From: Siderastrea siderea
Lineage: Eukaryota > Cnidaria > Anthozoa > Scleractinia > Rhizangiidae
Length of the DNA stretch: 64,000 nt
Assembly: GCA_964030785.1 (NCBI GenBank)
Contig: OZ034976.1
Location: 1,922,001-1,986,000 of the forward strand
Direction: 5' to 3'
Below the pieces are notes generated by a model. The model searched no databases. It saw only the letters and a program-made list of their open reading frames with translations, and was not told where the DNA came from. Positions 36,201 through 47,397 of this stretch are shown here, piece by piece (positions within the stretch are counted from its first letter, which is position 1; each line of letters starts with the position of its first letter). The position numbers and the translations under genes were made by a program.

Positions 36201-37406
36201 ACCGACATCCGTCAGTACTTTGGCCTCGTCCAATGCAAAGTCCTGCCGCCACGTCACCTCTACCATCCTGTCCTGCCTTACCGTCATGACTCCAAACTCC
36301 TTTTTCCTCTCTGTGCTGCCTGTGTGGAACAAGAGATGCCCAAACGACCATTAGAGAGATGCACAGAATGTGTGCACACGGACGAACAGCGGGCCCTGAC
36401 TGGAACATGGTGTAGCCCGGAATTATCTAAAGCGGTGGACTTGGGGTACGAAATCCAGTACATCTATGAGGTCTGGCATTTTGACGAGACGTGTGAAGGA
36501 CTCTTCAAAGACTACGTCAACACCTGGTTGAAAATCAAGCAAGAAGCCAGTGGGTGGCCATCCTGGGTCGGTGAGGACGAAACCAAACGCCAGCAATACC
36601 TTCGAGAGTACTTCGAACATGAAGGCATTCAATTGGAGTACGCCAAAATCGAACACAACCCGGGGCTGCGTACCCTCGCTAAAATGATGCTCAATTCCAT
36701 GTGGGGCAAGTTTGGACAACGTCTCAATAAGACCCAAGTCCAAACGTTTGATGACCCTCAAGCCTTCCACCGTTTTCTTGATACCAGTAGTTTGGAGGTA
36801 CGCCACGTATCCGTTATCAATGACCAATTAGTGGAGGTGCATTACCAGTACCAAGACGAAGACATCCCTGTTTCACCTAACCTCAACATCTTTGTAGCCT
36901 GTTTCACTATCTGTTTGGCCCGGCTCCGACTTTATGAAGCGCTGGAGAAGCTAGGGGAACGTGTCCTCTACTACGACACGGACTCCGTCATCTACTGGAC
37001 AGACGAGAATCAATCAACCCCGGTCTTGGGCGATTACCTCGGCGACTTTACGAGTGAATTAAAAGGCAACGATTACATCGTAGAATTTGTCTCAGGGGGT
37101 CCCAAGAACTATGGATACCAAACCCAGAATGGCCACGTTGAGTGCAAGGTGAGGGGGTTCCGCCTTAACAGTGAGGGCAAAACCCAATTGAATTACAACA
37201 TCATGCGTCAGAATGTCCTCGACGAAATCCAGAAGCCACTTCTAGCACCCCGCCAAACCCAAGTCGTCAAGACTTACCAGATCGTACGCGATCCCAAACA
37301 CTATCAACTGTACACCTTCCCCGAGTACAAACGTTACCAGCTCGTCTATGACAAGAGAGTCGTGGATCCTGTCACCTTTCAAACCTACCCTTATGGATAC
37401 CAGTGA
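33228..37406 (+). CDS. polB: Protein-primed family B DNA polymerase with LxCxE-bearing N-terminus
   Basis: 1392 aa. Exonuclease motifs: FFDIEAM (D560, E562), NFQGYDGYF (D623) and YCQSDVRLL (D745). Polymerase motifs: DVTSLYPW (D964), KMMLNSMWGKFG (from 1152) and YYDTDSV (D1250, D1252). A Cys/His-rich zinc region lies near 380-520. A YEFHGCFWHGCPRC segment near 852-866 resembles an inserted nuclease-type fold seen in Polinton polymerases. The acidic first 80 residues hold DDLICHEILDDDD (LxCxE at 60-64) and FLCHEE. It replicates the linear genome from a protein primer at the TIRs. Confidence 0.95.
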   Translation: MASQPEEEAEAGPSGLTTEEILALLCLATSDSEKEETPANSSDEPFLCHEEMADSDEDDLICHEILDDDDEDCQHALDRFERQRAFQTQLLQQTGGGLDANTEGVFEFELQPYVDRLSNRLGVRERHFNTQLRQRGNLIPGQNITQALQEGLRRAVNQVLTTTTPALHDQDRLYFTIASNRLHNNFQGWGLRAGEWRQGGERVEALFQRLAQALNSNEQFEMDDSFQVSITQVHHAPQGTGRRRQEKPGHQPLRNLIPKKRSIIQIQNRDELCCARALVTAKARVDQHPKYNSIRKGTQLQRRLAWDLHDEANVPLGPCGYDALTQFSTTPSLAGYQILLVDADRSFHITTFGPLQDKQLILLHEKGHYDVITKLPAFFGSSYVCAHCWKPYDNVGQHRCNNNKRHCRACCQKECPDFLEAYPRGQKATQRCQQCHRDFFGDTCFQMHLVKDHAGKPVTNLQSSVCFRRRRCPKCGKQEVGLDKIDKHQCGYIDCPSCHEYVDGDTHRCFIQIATQDKKKRKRKRSGGPRAKRRVGVDATPEEEEEEEDDGIPPLHVFFDIEAMQPQERHIANLVVAETEDDDQPVCFHGNHCVRDFLEWLDTLTLNDTRQVNVLAHNFQGYDGYFIIHQYYGDNRIVQQLRNGCKLLQVQHDRIRFIDSLSFFQMPLSAFPKTFGLTELRKGYFPHKFNHPDHQNYVGPIPALDYYMPETMSPEGKQALETWHQDQRDKVFDFKEELVKYCQSDVRLLKQGCLTFKRLFETLTGFNPFDHITIASACNRDLRMNRMIPNSIASEPVRGWKNNINYSKVALEWLTWCAQQQQTIQHARNAGEYRIPGTNFHVDGFDASTNTVYEFHGCFWHGCPRCFPIRHESHLRHYDRTMQDVYETTQQRIQQFRERGFTVVEMWECDWSRLKDTSLDIRTYLGTLDFTEPLNPRHAFCGGRTNAVKLYHRVTPSQQIHYIDVTSLYPWVNKTCVYPKGHPRVIFNPGHTDIRQYFGLVQCKVLPPRHLYHPVLPYRHDSKLLFPLCAACVEQEMPKRPLERCTECVHTDEQRALTGTWCSPELSKAVDLGYEIQYIYEVWHFDETCEGLFKDYVNTWLKIKQEASGWPSWVGEDETKRQQYLREYFEHEGIQLEYAKIEHNPGLRTLAKMMLNSMWGKFGQRLNKTQVQTFDDPQAFHRFLDTSSLEVRHVSVINDQLVEVHYQYQDEDIPVSPNLNIFVACFTICLARLRLYEALEKLGERVLYYDTDSVIYWTDENQSTPVLGDYLGDFTSELKGNDYIVEFVSGGPKNYGYQTQNGHVECKVRGFRLNSEGKTQLNYNIMRQNVLDEIQKPLLAPRQTQVVKTYQIVRDPKHYQLYTFPEYKRYQLVYDKRVVDPVTFQTYPYGYQ

Positions 37407-37610
37407 GAAATCAATCATATCAACGTCAACTACAACAATGGATCCGTGACAACAATCAATGGCGAAGAATAACTCGATGTCAAAAACAATGGTGGGGACC
37501 CTCTATTCAACATTAATGAATCTGTTGAAGGACCGAAGGAACTCAAAGGAATACTCAGGAAAACCCTCCTCCTTATTGTAAACAAAAGTAGAACAATAAA
37601 AAAAGTATTT
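37407..37610. other. Polymerase 3' flank
   Basis: No gene; an AATAAAAAAAG poly(A) signal near 37596 lies just inside the right TIR. Confidence 0.6.
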
Positions 37611-38020
37611 ATTAATTTTGTGTTGTTTTCACTCCAAAGGACTACCCCCGTTCCAAAAATTGGACTTTGGACTTTGAGCCCGCGTTTTCTCAGCGGTTTT
37701 ACTTCCCCTTGAGCCCACGATCCTTTTTTCCTACTCGTCAGCGGTTTCCCCTTCCAAATCACGTGATTTCCGGTTGTATGAGCCCGCGATCCCTTTTTTC
37801 CTTACTGGTCAGCGGTTTCCCATTCTAAAAACACGTGACTTCCGGTTCCGGTCATGACGTCATCCTTACATCAAAACGAGGCCAAGTGGGCCTAGTGAGC
37901 CCACGATTCTATTGGCCCCAGGTTTCCCGTTCCTATGACAACCCCTCGACCAATCAGAAGCCAAAAGCTCTCGACCAATCAGAAGCCAGGAAATTTCCCT
38001 AGTGAGCGTAGATTACTACT
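37610..38020. repeat. Right terminal inverted repeat of element B
   Basis: Inverted copy of the left TIR ending GATTACTACT at 38020. Contains CACGTGATTTCCGGTT (37760-37775), CACGTGACTTCCGGT (37832-37846) and a perfect CRE TGACGTCA (37855-37862). Two CCAAT boxes lie near the tip. Confidence 0.85.
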
Positions 38021-38026
38021 CCTGTG
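38021..38026. repeat. Right target-site duplication CCTGTG
   Basis: Identical to 15580-15585; removing element B restores a continuous host sequence. Confidence 0.9.
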
Positions 38027-38164
38027 ATGATAATTTTTATGCACTGAAAACGTTTTCATGAGCCTTTAGTCCGAGCCGCTGACCACTTTGCCTCGTGCCA
38101 TAGCCACAAGTGGAGTTGTTTCACGAAAGCTGTGTTTCTCATGAAGAAACCATAAAAATGCATA

Positions 38165-41100
38165 ACTGACCCTTCAGATGATTGAAGTGTGTAGTGAAGA
38201 GATTCAGGAAAGACTTTTTATTGAATATCAGGCAATTGCTAAGTTAGGTAAACGGTTGAAGAAAAGCTTCTTTTGGAAAAGGAATTTGAAAGCTACAGGC
38301 TTGTAACCACAGATGTTACAAATGTCATTGACAAGTGTTCTGCTCACATCCGACGTTCCATTACGGATATGAAGTGTACCAAAGTATACCACCCCATGGC
38401 CAATTCGTCGAGGACATGTTGTACCAGAAAATTTCCCAGTTACAGAATGCCTGGTCAGATTCTTTACTGGAGTCCTCCTTGGCGACTGCACCGTAGCTAA
38501 TCCGTCTACAAGAATACAGATGTTGATCAACTCTTTCAGCCAAGATCTCATTTATGCAACATCTGTGGCCAAAGCAAACTTCCTAAACACATTCTGTTGT
38601 CGTATGGAATGAAAACGCTGACTGAATATGTACAATTAATACAAATGCTGAATAGACTCGGACATGGTGTGTCCTACTCTCAGCTCGAAAAAATGACACA
38701 GCGTTGTGCCTTATGAAGGTGGCAGCAAACTTAAATCAGAAGGTGGTTCTCCCAGGGACTATTCAACGTATCTAACGTGGCTCAACCCGGTATGGGATAA
38801 CATCAACAGGTTAAAGGAGACACTCACAGGACAGGGAACCACTCACCGTGTTAATGGAAATGCTGTCTGACTCAAGGTAAACGGACCACACCCCCAGTAT
38901 ACAGCCTCCAGTTATCAGCAAACGAAAGCAGAGGACCATCACGCAGGAAGTTCAGCCTCTAGCCGTATCCATCCCAGGAGACAGGGTAGGACCACAGCCC
39001 CTCAGAACAGCTACGAGTGATTGTGGTGGCCAGGAACAGATTTCTAGAAGAAAGGACCTACTTTGGCTTGTTGCAAGACTGGTTAAAGGAGACAATCAGT
39101 GGATCCCAAGCTGGACAGGCCTTAACATCAAGTTTCATAGCCATGAACCGGTTATGCAAGATGTTGTTGGATATCTTCCTACAATAAATGCTCCCATGAC
39201 TCAGCTATCCACAGTTAATTAGTTCTTACGTCATTCAGAGGATATCAGGAAGATTTTAAATCTACGTGAGATTGTGGTTGTCATGGACCAAGCACTTTAC
39301 GCCAAAGCTTGTGAGGACGCCTGGGAGCACAAAGATCTCTACCCTGAAGTTCTTCTCAGGCTAGGAACTTTTCATACAATTTTCAACCTTCCACCATAAT
39401 TGGCAAACGGTTCCAAGACGCTGGTTCGGGCGACATCTACACTGAATCAGGGATAATCACAGAAGGTTCAGTCTCAGGCGTCCTCGAAGGAGATGTACAA
39501 TCGTGTGGTTCGAGTTCACAAGTGCATCTACGAGACCCTACTGCGGTTCATCTGGAAACCGTTCATTGCCTGGGAAACGAATAACTATCCAAACAAGCTG
39601 ATGCACCTACGCGCAATCCACTCTGAGGTTAAAGAAATGGCTGAAACCTTCACTGTGTCGCAGTACAATAACGCCTTGAAAAGCGAGTCCTTGTTGCAGG
39701 TGTACCAACTGTGGAGTCAATACCTGGAGCATCTCCGCCACGAGAATAGCAAATTGTCCGCCTTTTGGATGTCCTACATCCCCCTTGTTGGGGATGTGCT
39801 GTTTAGGCCAAATCCATGCATCCCGAGAAGGTAACTTGTTGCTACATCTCTATGCGGTTCATCATATGATCCCATGGTGCTTTGCATACGACAAGTTCAA
39901 TTATGCAAGATATCTGCTGCTGCACTACGCACAAATGGCGAACCTTCCAGTGGAACATCCTGATGTACATTGGAATTTTATGGAAGGTCATTTTTCTATG
40001 CACCTATCCGCCGAGAGTCCGTTTGGTGAGGATTCTCGTGGATCAGACCATGGAGGTAACTGTCAACAAAGACACAAAGACGAAAGGGATCGTGACAATA
40101 TTCAGCTTGAAGACCGGCGCTGTAAACAGATTTTACTTTACGGCAGAGTACAGGTGTGCTTTTCTCGAACAGCTCAGGAGTTTATTACAAGCAAAGCAAC
40201 CTCATTTTCACCACGATGAGATGCAATCACCGAGAATGCCTAAAAATGAAAAGCAAGTATTGGCAGTTGAAACCCTCGTTGAGAGCTGGAATAATCCATT
40301 CGCAGGAAACCAAGGCAGCATGTCGACAGCGAAAGAAGCTCCTGCAGATATTTCATATGACTTACTTCACGCCTGTGAGATTTGAGAACAAGAATTACAG
40401 CAATTCAAGGGGGAAAAGCTTCAAAGCTCCCCTCCCAAGAAAAGGTTTTACATAATAAGAAAGCAGTCTCGTCTCAGGGAAGAACCATGATACTCAAGGC
40501 CGACAGATCTCTTTTCGGGAGAATGATAATTACCGGACAAAGTCGGAAGATTGAAGTTAAGGACATGCTGCAACATAGCCTTGGTCCTATGCCTTGGGCA
40601 TTGATGTCGACAGTAGAGGATTTTCCTCGGAAGACCAACAAGACGACATGTCCAGCTAGCTGACAGGTCACCAAATACCTCAGCTACGGCTATAGATGGG
40701 ATGGCTCTCGTACAGAAAGTGAGTGTCGAAAGTACCCAAAACGCGTTTGGCCAAAACAAGCTTGATAAGGTCGAGGAATGGCAAACTGAGCAATACGTCC
40801 AGAGAATTCAGCGGAATAGACAAAAGCTGTATGTCACCTGTGAGGAGAAATGCTGGAGGATTTCTGGAAGACAGAACAGTGGAAGTGCTGGAGTTATGCA
40901 GCTGCCAAGAGGAGGCTGTCACTCGTCTACTGCTACGTGCAAGGTGGATATGACGCAGCGGTGGTCAGCTTAAAAGATAGCGATGAGTTTGTACTGCTTC
41001 TGGCCCTTTCCAGTTCCATTGATGCCAGTTAGTTACAGAAATGCGGTACTCAGACACGCACAAGGTTGATTGACATTAGTAAAGTGGTTGCTACTATCGG

Positions 41101-41842
41101 GGAAGATGTTTGTCAGGCTCTCGTTGGTCTTCATTCCTTCACCTGATGTGACACAGTTGGTGCTTTTGCTGACAAGACAAACTCCTCGCCCCAAAGATTG
41201 TCAAGTCAGACAATGACGCCAAACAAGCATTCACTGAGCTGGGTCAATCCTGGGACCTCTCGGAAGACCTTTTCCGGAGCATTGAGAAAGTGACCTGCTC
41301 TTTCTACTGATGCGACCATCTGGGGCAACTGCAAGTGACGTGAATGATCGTAGATACAATCTTTTCTTTGCAAAGAATGGAGAGATTGAGTGCTACCAGT
41401 TACCACCTCGCAAAGACTGCCTGCGAAAGCACACTATGCGGGCAAACTATCAAGCGTGTATTTGGAGGCGCAGTCTGCAGTGGAGCCCACCAATCCTTGA
41501 CCCAGTTGGAATCGGATGGAAGATGGGAAGCTCAGCAGAAGACGAATCAAGTCTAACAATTGACTGGATGGATGGAAAGCCTGCTCCCGAGGCAGTGCTG
41601 GAGCTTCTTGCATGTAGATGTCCCAGAACGTGCAGACGTTCAGACTGCGTTTGCGTGGCAAACGTCCTAACAAGTACACAGACTTGTGTGGATTGCAGGA
41701 TTGTGAAAACCAAGCCGCACAGGAGGATGTGGATGTCATTGTTTATGGAGATAGCGAAGAGGAGGATGAAGGTGGTTACTGAGAAGTCCGCTTCTATACC
41801 TGATACTCCATTGTTATGTTCATCGGCCACTGTCCAGGCCTA
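38165..41842 (+). pseudogene. Decayed copy of a large multi-copy cnidarian gene
   Basis: Protein-like stretches in all three forward frames follow one another in order. Examples: CSAHIRRSITDMK (38340), VVVMDQALYAKACEDAWEHKD (39275), FIWKPFIAWETNNYPNKL (39550), IPWCFAYDKFNYARYLLLHYAQM (39870), a DQTMEVTVNKDTKTKGI stretch (40045) and a C-terminal DWMDGKPAPEAVLELLACRC Cys-rich region (41560). I recall similar proteins as a large uncharacterised repeated family in corals and hydrozoans. Several frameshifts and stops make this a pseudogene. Function unknown. Confidence 0.6.
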
Positions 41843-43800
41843 ACTGTCAGTTCCAGGGATTTTTAACTTGTTCATGCATCAGTGAAGAAGTGAAACACAG
41901 TTGACTAGCAGTTGTCCCATTTGAATACCTCTGAACGTAGAGTGAGACTCTGGTACATGAAGATTAATGGCTACTCAAGAACAAAAAAATTGTGCGAAAG
42001 CATGTTTTACTGTACTAATACCAAAACAAGTGTGCATTTGCTTTGGTTTTGCCTTACTTTGCTCTGCGGCTGGTAAAAAAACATCACTTTCTCAACCAAT
42101 CAAAAGTGAAACCAAAACCAATCCCGACATGTTCACAATCGTTTCGTGCTTGGCGTCGGTTATATGTATTTGCTTGACGTTCTGAATGGTTCATTGCGTT
42201 GGTTGTGTCTGTTGTCATTGGCAAATCACAACGAGAGATTTATTCACTCAATTCACAAAAATAGATAAATTATGTATTGGTCATAAATTATGTTATGTAT
42301 TATATATTGGTCAGGGTAATTGCTTTTGTTGTGCTATCACGGCACTCAAGAAAACCGCTCTAACACATGACAGTAACTTGTTGACTGCCTCAAAGGAAAG
42401 TATTAAAAAGAAACTTCACATTTCATGATGAAATTTAGTTCTATTTCCATTTTTCATAGCAATTCAAATTAGTAGGAGTAGATGTGATTTACGCAATCCA
42501 ACTAAATAGAAAAAATTGGTCCTGTTGGCAGCGACAGGCCACTTTGTTTAGTTCGAATGAAATCTAGGGGACTGGGTACTAGTTATCAAGGATCCCAAAA
42601 TCTGAAATTTTGTTGTCATAGTAGACATTTTTTCTGCTTTAAAGTACTGTGATAATGATCTCTAGCAAGTAGGAAAAGATTAAAACATAAAACAGTTTAA
42701 TATTATCGAATAAGAAAGCACTTAAAAAAAAGAATTCCTTTTTTGACCACTAAAGCTCACGTGACTAGTCATGTGATTACACTCCGTCCAAAAGTATTGA
42801 TTAAAATGGCGTACTGGTTGACTGGGCTTCATTTTTGACTTGTTTATTAAGTCGTTTCCCCAGTTCCGTACGATAAATTAAGTAAATTGTGTTGGGAATG
42901 CCATGAATGATTCTCACGTTGGAAAATGGCCCAAGGTGGGAGGGGTAAGAAAAGCTGTCATTTTCCCCCTGAAGGTGACACAATTGGCAATGCTATCACT
43001 CGGAAATGTAAACTAGGGATGTTGACCTACATCACCATGGACATTAGCGTTTGTCCTTCTGAGTGGTACCAATCGGCCAAATTTAGGGTCCTGGCTCATG
43101 CACTATATAGTGTGTCCCCAATTAGCACCCTGTCTTTACATGGTGCTAGATCGCCTTTGACACGTAAAGTTTTTATTATGCATGGCTCAATTCTACCTGT
43201 AACCATCCCCCCCGGGCATACCCCCGGGGATTTGCAATTTTGTTCTCACTTGGCGGTCTATTCCCCACCCCCGGGCACGCAAAAAGAGACAATTCCCCAC
43301 CCCCGGGACTGCTCATCGACCACAAATACGTTGTTTTGTGTACAAAACATAGATTACGATATTGATTTCCGTACAATAGCAAAACCAGACATTTTGATAA
43401 GAACTTAAACGCTTTTCTGGAGTTTCTTGAACGAAGGACACTACATGTATAATGTAATAAAAACGTGCACTGACTATATTTGAAAAAAAAAACTGAAGAA
43501 AAACCCTTAACCACATACGGCTAGCGAGTAAAGAATTTTCGCCAAGTGATTTATTCTAAATATAGCACATACGCACAAGAGGCCCGTGAACAAGTAGATG
43601 GCAGCATTTTAAAGGAGGTTTTGTTAGCTTGTTTCATAAGAATGAACACTGGACTGAGACCTCTGTTAAATACAAAGCCGTGTATCCGTTTTCATATAGA
43701 CTCTATTTAAGTCGTCTTAGTATATACATAAATACGCTCACAGAAGAAATAAATCTTTGTTTGTGATGAACGCCAACTATTCGAGAACGCATCAAATGCA
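41843..43800. other. Host intergenic DNA
   Basis: No supported gene. A CCCCCACCCCCGGG-type block at 43200-43320 is a degenerate repeat; the 160-codon frame across it (42926-43408) has no domain. Confidence 0.45.
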
Positions 43801-43804
43801 CATA

Positions 43805-44303
43805 ATTGAAGTGAACGGTAGTAAACTTTGATTCCTTGAAATTTTGCTTTTGTGTTTATCATTTGTTGCTACCCTTAAGCGTTTTTATCATACAACTGAA
43901 GTTTTTCTTGTTGTGAAAATGGTAAATGATGAGAAATTGTTGAATAATAAAACAATTATCCTGCTCAATCTTGCAGAATATCCCCTGACTTAGCCAACTC
44001 GGCCTACGGCCTCGTCGGCTAAGTATTTAACAATTATCCTGCGAAATCGCGCGGAATATCATCTGATACTTAGCCGACGAGGCCGTAGGCCGAGTTGGCT
44101 AAATCAGGGGATATTCCGCAAGATTGAGCAGGATAATTGTTTTATTATTCAACAAATTCCCATCGACTACCATTTTCAGAACGAGAAAAACTACGGCTCT
44201 ATGAAAAAAACGCTAAAAGCTAGCAACACATAAAGCTTAATAAAAATCAAAACAGAACTTCAAGAAATCGAAGTTTACTACCGTTCACTTAAAAAGACTT
44301 ATT
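43805..44303. mobile_element. Fold-back element with nested palindromes
   Basis: Arms starting GTGAACGGTAGTAAACTT (43812) and ending AAGTTTACTACCGTTCAC (44275-44291) are imperfect inverted repeats. The inner arms around 43950-44040 and 44065-44155 are nearly perfect, sharing ACTTAGCC and GCCGTAGGCCGAG blocks. A partial relative lies at 44755-44812. No coding capacity; a MITE-type element. Confidence 0.65.
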
Positions 44304-44989
44304 TACAAACTCATGTCTGGAAATGACAAGACAAAGGAAAAAAATATTGCTACCTTACCGAGAATAAGTCCTCTTCCTGTAAATTAAAATCTTTTCAACT
44401 TTAGTCTTTACAACTTTCCGTGAGCAAGTGTGCTGCTTCGTTCGCAATAGCATTTTCTTGGTTGAGTTCTCACTATGAAAATTCCAAGTCAACCTCTGGA
44501 TATCTTTGTGAGCTGAAGCAAATACTTGTTGACATTTTGAGAGCATTTCATCGTGGAAAGTTTCTTCCAGAGAGTTAAAATTTACGGAGAACACTGCTAA
44601 AACTGCCTCGCTTTTCAACATGGCCGCCAAACAAGCAATGAAAGAAAATGTGCAGTGCACTTCCAAATATGGTCATTTACGTATATCGCAGGATATCTGT
44701 CATGTAGGATGACAGATATTGAGGGCTTCCTTACCATATATGGGCATAGTGACAATTTGTTGAATAATAACAGGGGACATTCCGCGCGATTTCGCAGGAT
44801 AATTGTTAAATATCTGGTCATGGTTCTGCTGGCTCGGTTTTCTTTGCTCTTTTTTTAGGAGAATATTAATTACATAACCCCTGATTTTTATTCACTAACT
44901 GAAAAAGTGGTTGCGTCTTTGATTGTAACAGGGCAGTATGGAGCTGATGAAAACCTGATAAAAATGGCTAAACAATGCAATATATGCCT

Positions 44990-45130
44990 CTCAACAAATA
45001 CCCCTAGACATATTTCTCTAATTATATTACCCTAAACAAATACCCCTCGGCAAAAACCCCTCAACATGTTACCGTCAACATATTCCCCTCAACAAATACT
45101 CCTCAACTTGTACCCCTCGACATATCCATT
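44990..45130. repeat. Degenerate CTCAACAAATACCC repeat
   Basis: Imperfect units of about 15-20 bp (CTCAACAAATACCCCT and variants) repeat seven or eight times. Confidence 0.6.
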
Positions 45131-45286
45131 TACATTGCATTTACCAAGCTAAGCCTTCTCCTCATCATTGAACGTATTCCCCTCATTCAGTCTCCCAGTA
45201 AAATTCCGCACAGCCCCACACATTAGTAATGCATTTATCTACTTTCATACTTTTTCTCATAAACAAAGAGCAATCATCAATAGAGC

Positions 45287-45291
45287 TTGAG
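45287..45291. repeat. Target-site duplication TTGAG of the BEL element (left)
   Basis: Identical to 52846-52850; 5 bp is usual for BEL/Pao. Confidence 0.85.
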
Positions 45292-45592
45292 TGTGGCTGC
45301 CCCCGAACGTCACACTTGTAGCATCCGAAGGAGTTTCGAAAACGATAAGACCGTTGTTATTCACAAGATTACTTTATTCTTGAGGTAACAACTTAGTTCT
45401 TCTTCTTTACACGTACAGATAACCGAAGGATTACTCGGATTAAAAAACTAAACGGTTCACACTTGTGAACAAGACAAACATGGCGACTCGAGCGGAGCAC
45501 GAGCGGTTACCAAGCAGCATGAGAGGTCACCAAGCAGATTGGTGACTTCCGCTGACCTTACTATTACTTACTACTGTACCGCAGTAGTAACA
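45292..45592 (-). repeat. 3' LTR of BEL element
   Basis: 301 bp. On the minus strand it begins TGTTACTACTGCGG and ends CAGCCACA. Confidence 0.88.
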
Positions 45593-45799
45593 TGGCTCCT
45601 CAACTGCATCCGTGCAGTTACAAACAACAATAAACTTACAATAAGTCTTCTAGGCTTCAACTTCAACAAACTATCAGATGAATGTTCAAACAATAGCATC
45701 TTGAAAGTTCGTGTAACCGCACCACAGCAGTTACTGAATGATCGACGAGTTAATTAAACTTAAATGTTCAACTGCAATGTTCAATATACGTATCACTCT

Positions 45800-46165
45800 T
45801 CAAGTGTTCTTTGTTGGCTCCTCGATGGGGACTTCCCTGGTCTCCTGGTGAAGGACATCCTCCCCGACCACTTCATCTGCAGGCAACAGTAGAACAAGTT
45901 TGTGAATAGGTCTGTCTAGATATGAAGGCGCGCTTTGACGTTTGCCGCAATCATCCAAATCTCCATCTGCCATCAGCAACTTGACCTTTCTGACAAAACC
46001 ATCTTCACTAGGGTAAATCTGCACTACTCTGCCAAGCGGCCACTTGTTACGGGCTCCCTCGTTCTCCTTAGAAATGACTACATCACCGACGGTAAGATTT
46101 CTCTTTGGCTGAACCCACTTTGGTCTGACTTGCAGCGTTTGCAGGTACTCTTTGCGCCATCTCAA
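45800..46165 (-). pseudogene. pol: BEL pol C-terminus, out of frame with integrase
   Basis: 121 codons from an internal ATG (MRWRKEYLQTLQVRPKW) cover the C-terminal integrase-adjacent domain of BEL polyproteins (KNLTVGDVV-like, GRVVQIYPSEDG). The preceding frame ends ANEFG-stop at 46162. A missing T in the TTT run explains the break. Confidence 0.7.
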
Positions 46166-47397
46166 CCAAATTCGTTAGCAAAATACTGCACTCTTCTCCA
46201 ACGTCTGCGACAATACACATCAGGTCTTTGAAATTCTCCTGGAGGCGGTAGCACTCGCTTAGGTTTCATAGTGAGAAGATGGTTTGGTGTCAACGGCTCT
46301 GGTGCCTTTGCACTACATAGGTAATCAACACTGAGAGGTCTTGAATTGATAATGCATTCGACTTCTGTCATGAATGTTCGCAGGGTCTCATCATCGAGTT
46401 GGCTCCCAGCCTTTGACAGTAGTGGTTCTAATGCATTGCGCACACTGCGAATCAACCGTTCCCAGGTTCCTCCCATATGACTAGAATGGGGAACATTCAT
46501 TTTGAATGGGATCCACTCGCATCCATTCCTTATCAAGTACTCTTGAACCTGATCTTGATCCATCTCAGATAATGCTGTCTTCAGCTCATTTCGTGCACCT
46601 ATGAAATTTGTTCCCTGGTCAGACCTCAGCTGCCTCACAGCGCCTCTCCGATTCATGAAACGACTCAATGCGTTTATAAAGGAAGAACTGTCCAGTGAAT
46701 TGGCAGTTTCCAGATGAACACTTCTTGACGACATACACGTGAATAATACTCCATATCGTTTGATTTCGCTTCTTCTTTCCTTGACAATGAAGGGTCCGAA
46801 GTAATCAACTGCACAATACGAAAATGGAGGCGCTGGCTCAAGTCTGTCCTCAGGAAGACAGGCCATCTTCTGCTGCTCTGTGGGTCTACGTAGTCGTCCA
46901 CACGTTACACAGCTTGATATGAACCTTGATACTGCCGAAGATCCACCGATCAACCAATAGCCACTTTGGCGCAGCTCGTTATGCGTCATCCCGCGACCCA
47001 TGCGGTTTACTTTGAGGTGGTGATGTCGAATCAACAGTTCAGTCAAATGGCCCTTTCGCGGAATAATGACTGGATGCTTCATATCAGTTGGGACATTTGC
47101 TCTTCTGATACGTCCACCAACACGAATTAGACCATCTTGGTCCACAAAGGGATCCAATTTGTATAGCGAACTGGACTTTCGTAACGCTTGATTTCTTCTT
47201 CTAGCTTGGCCTCTGTTTGTCTCTCCGTCAGTCACATTTAAGTTGCAAAGAATTTGAAGTTCCTCATGGAAATGTTCGTACTGCAAACATCTGATAATGG
47301 TCTTCTCTGCCTCTTGAAGCTCTGGTAATGTAACCCTCAGCACTGATTTCCCAACTTCTGCCATTGACCTTGTCACTGGTTTTCCGGGCTTCTTCAC
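46162..47397 (-). CDS. pol: BEL pol: integrase portion
   Basis: 411 codons in the same frame as the upstream polyprotein, immediately after its TAA. An HH-CC zinc region (HHLKVN, CVTCGRL) precedes the rve core with CAVDYFGPF (Asp), LRSDQGTNF (Asp) and GGTWERLIRS (Glu). It inserts the cDNA. Expression would need readthrough of the TAA or does not occur. Confidence 0.8.
   Translation of the reverse strand: MKKPGKPVTRSMAEVGKSVLRVTLPELQEAEKTIIRCLQYEHFHEELQILCNLNVTDGETNRGQARRRNQALRKSSSLYKLDPFVDQDGLIRVGGRIRRANVPTDMKHPVIIPRKGHLTELLIRHHHLKVNRMGRGMTHNELRQSGYWLIGGSSAVSRFISSCVTCGRLRRPTEQQKMACLPEDRLEPAPPFSYCAVDYFGPFIVKERRSEIKRYGVLFTCMSSRSVHLETANSLDSSSFINALSRFMNRRGAVRQLRSDQGTNFIGARNELKTALSEMDQDQVQEYLIRNGCEWIPFKMNVPHSSHMGGTWERLIRSVRNALEPLLSKAGSQLDDETLRTFMTEVECIINSRPLSVDYLCSAKAPEPLTPNHLLTMKPKRVLPPPGEFQRPDVYCRRRWRRVQYFANEFG

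Larger units (their letters stand above)
15586..38020 (+). mobile_element. Element B: complete adintovirus/Polinton provirus
   Basis: About 22.4 kb with inverted ends starting AGTAGTAATC and a perfect CCTGTG duplication. It encodes the Polinton hallmark set: integrase, protein-primed PolB, FtsK/HerA ATPase, adenain-like protease and a probable major capsid protein. Animal adintovirus additions such as a PLA2-domain protein and small Arg-rich core-like proteins are present. All core frames are open. Codon-dense, less A+T-rich sequence contrasts with the host flanks. Intact ends and frames indicate recent integration, perhaps still able to mobilise (inference). Confidence 0.95.

Noticed and set aside
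42926..43408. 160-codon frame
   Set aside because: Crosses a CCCCCGGG repeat, has no domain and no gene context.
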